Of a DNA stretch of 51,702 nucleotides, positions 40,064 through 47,409 are shown one piece after another; positions within the stretch are counted from its first letter, which is position 1, and every line of letters starts with the position of its first letter. The stretch is taken from positions 1 through 51,702 of the forward strand of contig DASSKO010000120.1 of assembly GCA_035690425.1 (NCBI GenBank). Reading direction: 5' to 3'. A model generated the notes under the pieces. That model was given only the letters and a program-made list of their open reading frames with translations, was not told where the DNA came from and did not search any database. The stretch is from DASSKO01 sp035690425. Lineage in GTDB: Bacteria; Actinomycetota; Actinomycetes; Propionibacteriales; Nocardioidaceae. Made by a program: the position numbers and the translations under genes.

Positions 40064-41100
40064 CCACGACAGTTTCGGGGAGCGCCGCGCCGACCGTCCC
40101 GGCATCGATGTTCGACGACGCGTACCGCTTCACCGAGCCGGCCCTGCGTGCGGCGCTGGATCGCCTCGACTCCCAGACCCGCCTTGTCTGCGGCTACCAC
40201 TTGGGCCTGTGGGACGCCGACGGCGGCCCTGGCGCCGGGCGAGGCAAGGGCCTGCGCCCAGCGCTCGCCATTCTCTCGGCACGTGCTGCAGGCGCCCCGG
40301 CGGAGCGGGCGGTCCCGGCCGCGGTCGCCTGCGAGCTCGTGCACAACTTCTCCCTGCTGCACGACGACGTGATGGACGGGGACACGACGCGACGGCACCG
40401 ACCGACGGCCTGGGTGCGTTTCGGCGTGCCCGCCGCGATCCTGGCCGGGGACGCCATGCTCTCGCTGGCGAACGAGATTCTGGTGCAGGCCCCGGAGCAG
40501 ACCGTTGCCTGGGCGGTGCGGTGCCTCAACACCACGACGCGGAGACTGATCCAGGGCCAGGCCGCGGACTTGGCGTTCGAGAGCAGGCACACGGTGTCCG
40601 TCGACGAGTGTTTGCAGATGGCCGGCGACAAGACGGGTGCGCTGCTCGCCTGCTCCGCGTCGCTGGGTGCCGTGCTCGTCGACGCACCCGGAAAGCTGGC
40701 CCTGGGTCTGGCCGAGTACGGCGAGCACCTCGGCCTCGCATTCCAGCTGAACGACGACCTGTTGGGCATCTGGGGCAGCCCCGACCGCACGGGCAAGTCG
40801 GTGTGGTCCGATCTGCGGTCGCGCAAGAAGTCGGTCCCGGTCGTTGCCGCGCTGACGTCGGATACGCCGGCCGGTGAGCAGTTGCGGCGGCTCTACGCAC
40901 ACGACGCCGCGATGAGCGAGCAAGAGCTGGCGCAGGCGGCGGTCCTGGTGGAGGAGGCCGGCGGCCGGGCCTGGACCGAGCAGCGGGCGGACGCGGAGTC
41001 CGCGGCGGCCGTGCAGGCCCTCGACGGGCTGGACCTGCCGTCCACCGTCAGAGAGCACCTGGCCGCGCTGATCCGGTTGATGAGCGGGAGGGACCACTGA
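40060..41100 (+). CDS. Polyprenyl diphosphate synthase of the hopanoid operon
   Basis: 346 residues. The first Asp-rich motif is LLHDDVMDGDTTRRHRPTAW near 107-126 (DDVMD). The second is QLNDDLLGIWGSPDRTGKS near 229-247, where the usual third Asp is replaced (DDLLG), a variant seen in actinobacterial homologues. It elongates IPP onto an allylic primer, most likely producing farnesyl diphosphate for HpnD, though geranylgeranyl or longer products are possible. Overlaps hpnE (ATGA) and ends one base before shc. Confidence 0.9.
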   Translation: MTTTVSGSAAPTVPASMFDDAYRFTEPALRAALDRLDSQTRLVCGYHLGLWDADGGPGAGRGKGLRPALAILSARAAGAPAERAVPAAVACELVHNFSLLHDDVMDGDTTRRHRPTAWVRFGVPAAILAGDAMLSLANEILVQAPEQTVAWAVRCLNTTTRRLIQGQAADLAFESRHTVSVDECLQMAGDKTGALLACSASLGAVLVDAPGKLALGLAEYGEHLGLAFQLNDDLLGIWGSPDRTGKSVWSDLRSRKKSVPVVAALTSDTPAGEQLRRLYAHDAAMSEQELAQAAVLVEEAGGRAWTEQRADAESAAAVQALDGLDLPSTVREHLAALIRLMSGRDH

Positions 41101-41101
41101 G

Positions 41102-43219
41102 ATGACCACGGAGACCACGGCGGGCATGGCCACGGACACGACCACGGACACGACCACGGACACGACCACAGTCACGACCACGGACACGACCACGGGCAGG
41201 ACCACGACCGGGGCCACCGGGCTGCCGGACACGGAGACCGCCCGCGGTGCCCCTCGGGACGGTACGAGCCCACTGGCCCGCGCACCAGCCGAGGCCGCGG
41301 TGTCGCGAGAGCGGGTCGCCGGTGCGTTGGACGCGGCCGTGGACCACCTGCTGTCCCGGCAGCACGAGCAGGGCTGGTGGCGTGGCCTGCTCGAGACAAA
41401 CGTGACGATGGACGCCGAGGATCTGCTGATGCGTCAGTTCCTCGGCGTGCGCACCGAGCAGCAGACCCAGGGCAGTGCCCGATGGATCCGGCGCCATCAG
41501 CGTTCGGACGGTTCCTGGGCGAAGTACTGGGACGGTCCGCCGGACGTCTCCACGACGGCAGAGGCCTACATAGCACTCCGGCTGGCCGGCGACGAACCCG
41601 GCGAACCGCACATGCTCCGGGCGCGCGACGCCGTACTCGCCGAGGGGGGCCTCGAGGACACGCGGGTCTTCACCCGCATCTGGCTGGCGCTCTTCGGTCT
41701 GTGGGACTGGGACGAGCTGCCGGCGCTGCCCCCGGAGATGGTGTTCCTGCCGCCGTGGGTGCCGCTGAACCTTTACGACTTCGCCTGCTGGGCACGCCAG
41801 ACGATCGCGCCCCTCACCATCCTGGGCACCCTGCGGCCACGGCGGCATCTCGGCTTCGACGTCGACGAGCTGCGTCGCCATCCGGCGACCACCCAGCCGA
41901 CCGGACCGGAGACCACCCAGCCCGCCCCACCTGCCGCACCGGGCGGCGGATCGCGCTTCTTCCGCGGCCTGGACCGGCTGTTGCACGCCTATGCGCGTTC
42001 ACCCGTGCGGCCGATGCGCGAGCTCGCGATGCGGCAGACGGCCGAGTGGATCATCGCCCGGCAGGAGGCGGACGGGTCCTGGGGAGGCATCCAGCCACCG
42101 TGGGTCTACTCGCTGATGGCGCTCAACGCCCTCGGCTACGAGATGGACCACCCGGTCCTCGCACGGGGCCTGGCGGGCTGGGACCGGTTCACTGTCGTCG
42201 AAGGGGAGGGCGACGACGAGGTGCGCTGGATCGAGGCCTGCCAGTCACCGGTGTGGGACACGGCGCTCTCGCTCGTCGCGCTGGGAGACGCCGGCGTGCC
42301 ACCGGACCATCCGCAGCTGCGCAGCGCGGCCACCTGGTTGCTGCAGGAGGAGATCTCCGCACCCGGTGACTGGGCCGTTCGCCGTCCCGACACACCGCCG
42401 GGAGGATGGGCCTTCGAGTTCGACAACGACGGTTATGCCGACATCGATGACACCGCCGAGGTGGTCCTCGCGCTGCGGCGGACAGAGCCGAGCGCGGACC
42501 TGGAAGCAGCGGTCGAACGTTCGACGGCATGGCTGGCCGGGATGCAGTGCCGAGACGGCGGGTGGGGCGCGTTCGACGCCGACAACACCCGCCAACTGGC
42601 CTACCGGCTGCCGTTCTGCGACTTCGGCGCTGTCATCGACCCGCCCAGCGCGGACGTCACCGCGCACGTGCTGGAGATGCTGGCGCGGGAGGGCCAGGCG
42701 GCGTCGGAGTGCGCACAACGCGCTGTCCGGTGGCTACTGCGCGAGCAGGAGGACGACGGGTCGTGGTTCGGGCGTTGGGGCGCGAACCATGTCTACGGGA
42801 CCGGGGCGGTCGTTCCGGCCCTCGTAGCGGCCGGTGTGACGCCCGCCGACTCGTCGATCAGGCGGGCCGTCGGGTGGTTGCTGGCACACCAGAACGAGGA
42901 CGGTGGGTGGGGCGAGAACCTGCGTTCCTACGACTCCTCGTTCTGGGTCGGTAGGGGAGACTCGACACCGTCCCAGACCGCCTGGGCGCTGCTCGCGTTG
43001 CACGCGGCGGGCGAGGCCGACGGTACCGCCGCGACGCGTGGCGTGTCCTGGCTGGTCGACAACCAGCGGTCCGACGGTGGCTGGGACGAGCCGCAGTTCA
43101 CCGGCACCGGGTTTCCAGGTGACTTCTACATCAACTACCACCTGTACCGCCTGGTGTTCCCGATCAGTGCGCTCGGGCGCATTCTGGGGAAGTCGGGCGC
43201 GGGAGGTCTGCATGAGTGA
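41102..43219 (+). CDS. shc: Squalene-hopene cyclase
   Basis: 705 residues. The catalytic D-x-D-D motif is D447-I-D-D450 within YADIDDTAEVV, which protonates squalene. Several QW repeats are present, such as QEADGSWGG, QCRDGGWGAFD, QEDDGSWFGRWG, QNEDGGWGE and QRSDGGWDEP. It cyclises squalene to hopene, the pentacyclic core of hopanoids, at the membrane. Residues 1-60 are an unusual Thr/Asp-rich extension built on a 12-bp DNA repeat; the cyclase proper starts near residue 67. In-frame alternative starts could skip this tail. The stop overlaps the hpnG-ispH start by 8 nt. Confidence 0.96.
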   Translation: MTTETTAGMATDTTTDTTTDTTTVTTTDTTTGRTTTGATGLPDTETARGAPRDGTSPLARAPAEAAVSRERVAGALDAAVDHLLSRQHEQGWWRGLLETNVTMDAEDLLMRQFLGVRTEQQTQGSARWIRRHQRSDGSWAKYWDGPPDVSTTAEAYIALRLAGDEPGEPHMLRARDAVLAEGGLEDTRVFTRIWLALFGLWDWDELPALPPEMVFLPPWVPLNLYDFACWARQTIAPLTILGTLRPRRHLGFDVDELRRHPATTQPTGPETTQPAPPAAPGGGSRFFRGLDRLLHAYARSPVRPMRELAMRQTAEWIIARQEADGSWGGIQPPWVYSLMALNALGYEMDHPVLARGLAGWDRFTVVEGEGDDEVRWIEACQSPVWDTALSLVALGDAGVPPDHPQLRSAATWLLQEEISAPGDWAVRRPDTPPGGWAFEFDNDGYADIDDTAEVVLALRRTEPSADLEAAVERSTAWLAGMQCRDGGWGAFDADNTRQLAYRLPFCDFGAVIDPPSADVTAHVLEMLAREGQAASECAQRAVRWLLREQEDDGSWFGRWGANHVYGTGAVVPALVAAGVTPADSSIRRAVGWLLAHQNEDGGWGENLRSYDSSFWVGRGDSTPSQTAWALLALHAAGEADGTAATRGVSWLVDNQRSDGGWDEPQFTGTGFPGDFYINYHLYRLVFPISALGRILGKSGAGGLHE
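41131..41202 (+). repeat. Six 12-bp tandem units within the 5' end of shc
   Basis: Units of CACGGACACGAC occur three times (41131-41166), then a variant CACAGTCACGAC, another exact copy and a second variant, CACGGGCAGGAC. They encode a Thr-Asp-Thr-Thr ladder at residues 11-34. The array length may vary between strains. Confidence 0.9.
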
Positions 43220-44732
43220 CGGGCAAGCGGTCTTCTGCACGCCGCTGCGAGTCGAGGCGCGGGCGTTACGGGCGGGTATGTCCGCGCCGGCCGCCGACCG
43301 GGTCAGACACACCGGCGTCGGACGGGCGAGGTCACTGCGGGCGGCTCAGTCTGCAGGTCTCGCCCATGCCCCGGCCGTGGCCGCTGTCGGCATCGCCGGA
43401 GCGCTGGGCGCCGACCTGCAACCCGGTGACATCGTCGTCGCCGACGCGGTGCACGACGTCGATGGCGCCACCTCACCCCAGCGGTGCCCGGGCGCGCCGC
43501 TGCTTGCCGCCAGCTTTCGGGCGGCCGGCCTTCGCGTGCACGTCGGCACGCTGGTGAGCACCGGCCATGTGGTGACGGGCGCCGAGCGTGCTCGGCTTGC
43601 CGCCACGGGAGCGCTGGCCGTCGACATGGAGTCCGCCTGGCTACTTCCGGCCGACCAGCGACCGTCGGCTGCCGTCCGTGTCGTGGCCGACACCGCGGGC
43701 GAGCCGTTGCTCCGGCCGGCCACGCTGGCTCGGGTGCGGCAGGCACTGGCGGTGCTTCCGCGGCTGGCGCCCACCCTGGAAGCGTGGGCGCGAGCCCTGG
43801 GCCCGCGGACGGCCTTGCTCGCCGGCCCGCGGTCCTTCTGTGCCGGTGTGGACCGTGCGATCGACATCGTGGAGCTGGCCCTGCGGCAGCGGGGAGCACC
43901 GGTGTATGTGCGCAAGCAGATCGTGCACAACGTGCACGTGGTGCGTGACCTCGAGGCGCGCGGCGCGATCTTCGTCGACGAGGTCGACGATGTCCCGGAA
44001 GGCGCGACCGCGGTGTTCTCCGCCCACGGGGTCAGCCCCGCGGTGCGCGAGGCGGCGGCGGACCGGCAGTTGCAGGCCATCGATGCCACGTGTCCCCTCG
44101 TGACCAAGGTCCATACCGAGGTGCGTCGTTTCACCGACCGCGGCGACACCGTCATCTTCATCGGACATGCCGGTCACGAGGAGACCGAAGGCACGATGGG
44201 GGAGCGGCCGGGCAACACCGTGCTCGTGGAGGACGCGACCGACGCCGCCACCGTGACAGTCCCGGATCCATCGCAGGTCTCCTACCTGGTGCAGACCACG
44301 CTGTCGGCCGACGAGGTCGAGGGCATCGTCGACGTGCTGCAGACACGCTTTCCTGCGTTGCGCGCTCCGGCGTCGGACGACATCTGTTACGCGACGACCA
44401 ACCGTCAGCACGCCTTGCGAGCCGTCGCGGCCGATGCCGACGTGGTCCTCGTGATCGGGTCCGGCAACTCCTCGAACTCCAAGCGACTCGTGGAGACAGC
44501 TCAGCGGATGGGCAAACCCGCCCATCTCGTCGATGACGTGGGTGACGTCGAGCTGGACTGGTTCACCGGGGTCGACACCGTCGGTATCACCGCGGGGGCG
44601 TCCGCCCCCACCACGCTGGTCGACGAGATCGTCGGTTCCCTCCGCGGTCTCGGGCCGGTGGATGTACAGGAACGCTCGGTGACCACTGAGTCAGTTCACT
44701 TCACTCTCCCGAAGGAAGTGCGTCAGACATGA
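43212..44732 (+). CDS. HpnG-type nucleoside phosphorylase fused to IspH (HMBPP reductase)
   Basis: 506 residues with two domains. Residues 1-195 resemble HpnG, a purine-nucleoside-phosphorylase-like hydrolase/phosphorylase that removes adenine from adenosylhopane: FCTPLRVEARAL, GIAGALGADLQPGDIVVAD and VDMESAW at 138-143. Residues 198-490 are IspH. The three iron-sulfur cysteines are C210 (SFCAGVDRA), C294 (DATCPLVTKVH) and C392 (DDICYATTNR), with H239, H272, H322 and the catalytic E324 in GHEETEGTMG. IspH performs the last MEP step, giving IPP and DMAPP. A late hopanoid-tailoring step and a precursor step are thus joined in one polypeptide. Overlaps shc by 8 nt and hpnH by 4 nt. Confidence 0.9.
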   Translation: MSDGQAVFCTPLRVEARALRAGMSAPAADRVRHTGVGRARSLRAAQSAGLAHAPAVAAVGIAGALGADLQPGDIVVADAVHDVDGATSPQRCPGAPLLAASFRAAGLRVHVGTLVSTGHVVTGAERARLAATGALAVDMESAWLLPADQRPSAAVRVVADTAGEPLLRPATLARVRQALAVLPRLAPTLEAWARALGPRTALLAGPRSFCAGVDRAIDIVELALRQRGAPVYVRKQIVHNVHVVRDLEARGAIFVDEVDDVPEGATAVFSAHGVSPAVREAAADRQLQAIDATCPLVTKVHTEVRRFTDRGDTVIFIGHAGHEETEGTMGERPGNTVLVEDATDAATVTVPDPSQVSYLVQTTLSADEVEGIVDVLQTRFPALRAPASDDICYATTNRQHALRAVAADADVVLVIGSGNSSNSKRLVETAQRMGKPAHLVDDVGDVELDWFTGVDTVGITAGASAPTTLVDEIVGSLRGLGPVDVQERSVTTESVHFTLPKEVRQT

Positions 44733-45736
44733 GCATGCCACTACGTCAGTCCCTGCGAATTGGCGCCTACCTGGCGCAGCAGAAGCTCAAGCGTCGAGAG
44801 AAGTTCCCGCTGCTGGTCGAGCTCGAGCCGCTCTTCGCCTGCAACCTCGGCTGCGCCGGCTGCGGCAAGATCCAGCAGCCGGCCGACGAGCTGCGTCGCC
44901 GGATGCCCGTGGAGCAGGCGCTCGAGGCGATCGACGAGTGCGGCGCCCCGATGGTCTCCATCGCCGGCGGTGAGCCTTTGATGCACCCGGAGATCGACCG
45001 GCTGGTCAACGAGCTCGTCGCACGGAAGAAGTTCGTCTTCCTGTGCACCAACGCCATGCTGGTGCGCAAGTGGTGGGAGCGGTTCGACTTCCGCCCCTCG
45101 CCGTACTTCGCCTTCACCGTGCACATGGACGGTCTGCGGGAGCGGCACGACGAGTCGGTCAACCAGGAAGGGGTCTTCGACGAGGCAGTCGAGGCGATCC
45201 GGTGGCTGAAGGACCGCGGGTTCCGGGTGACCACCAACTCGACGTTCTTCAGCAACGACACGCCGCAGAATGTCATCGACGTCCTCGACTTCCTCAACGA
45301 CGACCTCAAGGTCGACGAGATGATGCTGTCACCGGCCTACGCGTACGAGAAGGCGCCGGACCAGGATCACTTCCCCGGCGTGGAGGAGACCCGAGCGCTG
45401 TTCAGCAAGGCGTTCGCCGGCGGCAACCGCAAGCGCTGGCGCCTCAACCACTCACCGTTGTTCCTGGACTTCCTGGAAGGCAGCGTCGACTTCGGGTGTA
45501 CGGCGTGGGGGATCCCCAGCTACTCCCTGTACGGATGGCAGAAGCCCTGCTACCTGATGGCCGACGGGTACGCCAGTACCTACCAGGAGCTGGTGGAGAC
45601 CACCGACTGGGAGGCGTACGGACGCGGACGCGACGAGCGGTGCGCGAACTGCATGGCGCACTGCGGCTACGAGCCCACGGCGGTGCTGGCCACGATGGGT
45701 TCGCTGCGAGAGTCGGTTCGGGCCGCCGTCCGCTGA
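44729..45736 (+). CDS. hpnH: Adenosyl-hopene transferase HpnH (radical SAM)
   Basis: 335 residues. The radical-SAM cluster is C38-x3-C42-x2-C45 in ACNLGCAGCGKIQ, and a GGEPLMHPE motif follows near 82-90. A C-terminal cysteine-rich SPASM-like end includes RCANCMAHCGYEP. HpnH adds the 5'-deoxyadenosyl group to hopene, the first step of side-chain (C35 hopanoid) synthesis, and HpnG then removes adenine. The order shc, hpnG, hpnH fits. Start overlaps the fusion gene by 4 nt. A short GCCGTC/GACGGC hairpin at the stop may aid termination. Confidence 0.95.
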   Translation: MSMPLRQSLRIGAYLAQQKLKRREKFPLLVELEPLFACNLGCAGCGKIQQPADELRRRMPVEQALEAIDECGAPMVSIAGGEPLMHPEIDRLVNELVARKKFVFLCTNAMLVRKWWERFDFRPSPYFAFTVHMDGLRERHDESVNQEGVFDEAVEAIRWLKDRGFRVTTNSTFFSNDTPQNVIDVLDFLNDDLKVDEMMLSPAYAYEKAPDQDHFPGVEETRALFSKAFAGGNRKRWRLNHSPLFLDFLEGSVDFGCTAWGIPSYSLYGWQKPCYLMADGYASTYQELVETTDWEAYGRGRDERCANCMAHCGYEPTAVLATMGSLRESVRAAVR

Positions 45737-45749
45737 CGGGGAAGACGGC

Positions 45750-46499
45750 TCAGGCCCAGCGCCGTGCCAGCCGGGCGTAGAGCTGCGGGGCGGTCGCGTG
45801 CAACGCGATCGGCACCCGCAGCCACCCGGGCACGACGACCTCCGACAGCTCTCTCTCCACACCTCGCACGAGTCTGCGCGCGACCAGCTCGGCGCTGACC
45901 GGGCGAGGAGAGGCCCGTTGGTACGGCTCGCCGCGCCGCTCGAAGAAGCTGGTGCGGACGACCCCGGGAATCACCGTGGTGACGCCTATCCCGCTGTGGG
46001 CCAGCTCGTCGCGCAGACTCGCCGCCAGCAGCGTGACTGCCCCTTTGGACGCGGCGTAGTGCGCTTCCTGCGGCACACCGAGCACTCCGGCGATGGAGGA
46101 CACGAAGACCAGGTGGCCCTGTCCGCGGGCGCGCATGCGGGGCAGCACGGCCTGGGTCAATCGCATCGGCGCGAGCACGTTCACCGCGAGCAGCCCGTCT
46201 ATGTCGGCTTGGTCTGCGCTCTCGGCTGCGCCGGACATGCCGATGCCGGCGTTGTGCACGACAAGGTCCACCGGCGGGCGGTCCATCAGGTCCTGAGCGA
46301 GGCCGTCGGTCTGGCCGCGGTCTGCGAGGTCGACGACGAATGCCTCGGCCCCGGTGCTGCGCGCGACGGCGTCCAGGCGCCGCCGGTCGCGACCGCACAC
46401 CAGCAGCCGAGCGCCCCGCGAGGCCAGCTCGAGCGCCGTCGCACGTCCGATACCCGAGGAGGCGCCGGTGACGAGTGCGGTCGCGCCGTCGATCCTCAT
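45750..46499 (-). CDS. Short-chain dehydrogenase/reductase
   Basis: 249 residues. Cofactor motif VTGASSGIGRATALEL near 10-25, NAG near 88-90, catalytic Ser in VFVSSIAGVLG and Y-x-x-x-K as HYAASKGAV near 151-159. A classical SDR that reduces ketones or oxidises alcohols; substrate unknown. It is convergent with hpnH 13 nt away and overlaps the EamA gene upstream (ATGA), so it belongs to the minus-strand group with the exporter. Confidence 0.9.
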   Translation of the reverse strand: MRIDGATALVTGASSGIGRATALELASRGARLLVCGRDRRRLDAVARSTGAEAFVVDLADRGQTDGLAQDLMDRPPVDLVVHNAGIGMSGAAESADQADIDGLLAVNVLAPMRLTQAVLPRMRARGQGHLVFVSSIAGVLGVPQEAHYAASKGAVTLLAASLRDELAHSGIGVTTVIPGVVRTSFFERRGEPYQRASPRPVSAELVARRLVRGVERELSEVVVPGWLRVPIALHATAPQLYARLARRWA

Positions 46500-47395
46500 G
46501 CGGGCTTGCCCGCCGGAGCGGGACCTGCCCGCATGCCCTCGGCCAGGGTCTGCGCACGGCCGGCCAGCAGCCAGATCCCGGCGGCCATGGTCATCAGCGT
46601 GAGCACCTCGCAGGCGATGACGACAGGACCGGTGGCGACGGACTCACCCAGCCACAACAGGCCGACGCCGATGGCGACGATCGGGTCCCCGACCGTGATC
46701 GTGGCCGTGGCCACCGCTCCGAGCATCCCGCTTTGGAAGGCGTTCTGGTTGAGCAGGAAGCCGGCGGGACCCACCACCGCGACCGCGTAGAGCTCCCACC
46801 GGTCCCACAGCTGACCGCTGACCCCGGGGGAGGTCAGACTGCGCACCAGACCCGCGGTCAGGCCGTAGCACACGGCTGTAGCGGCAGCGAGCGGCACCGC
46901 CTGCAACTCCGCGACGAGGCGAGAGGCCACGAGCAGGCAGACGGCGACCACACCCAGCAGCGCCAGCCCGAGGGGAAGCGCGTCGCGGATCTCGAGGTCT
47001 CCGGTGCCTCCGGAGGGCTGCGCAACGAGCAGGAACAACGACAACCCCACCAGCGCCAGCAGCGCGCCGGCGACGATCCACCCGTCCGGGCGGTGCCGAT
47101 CCAGCACTGACCCGAAGGCGAGGAAGAACAGCACTCCGGTGACCAGCAGTGGCTGGACCAGGATCAGCGGCCCGAAGTTCAAGGCGACGACCTGCAGACC
47201 GAAGCCGGCGGCCCCGAGAAGCACGCCGGAACGAAACGGGCGCAGCCGGATCAGCGACAGCAGCAGTCGCGGTTGCAGCGGACGCTCGGTCTCGGCCTGA
47301 TGCGTAGCACGGTGCTGCAGCACGCCGGCGCCCCCGAATGCCGCGGCCGCCGCGAGTGCGGCGGTGATCGCCAGCACCCAACCAAGGCTGCCCAT
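46496..47395 (-). CDS. DMT (EamA-like) family transporter
   Basis: 299 residues, ten predicted helices in two five-helix halves, the plan of drug/metabolite transporters. The N-terminal half includes LILVQPLLVTGVLFFLAFG near 77-95, and the second half VATATITVGDPIVAIGVGLLWLGE, the EamA-type P-x-x-A motif region. It probably exports a small metabolite or lipid-linked compound, not identified. It overlaps the SDR gene by 4 nt and starts 14 nt downstream of the glycosyltransferase fusion, so the three may form one operon. Confidence 0.85.
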   Translation of the reverse strand: MGSLGWVLAITAALAAAAAFGGAGVLQHRATHQAETERPLQPRLLLSLIRLRPFRSGVLLGAAGFGLQVVALNFGPLILVQPLLVTGVLFFLAFGSVLDRHRPDGWIVAGALLALVGLSLFLLVAQPSGGTGDLEIRDALPLGLALLGVVAVCLLVASRLVAELQAVPLAAATAVCYGLTAGLVRSLTSPGVSGQLWDRWELYAVAVVGPAGFLLNQNAFQSGMLGAVATATITVGDPIVAIGVGLLWLGESVATGPVVIACEVLTLMTMAAGIWLLAGRAQTLAEGMRAGPAPAGKPA

Positions 47396-47409
47396 CTCAG
47401 CCTCCCGTC

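Noticed and set aside
45728..45756. GCCGTC/GACGGC hairpin between hpnH and the convergent SDR gene
   Set aside because: Only a 6-bp stem with no U-tract. Mentioned with hpnH but too weak for a separate terminator call.
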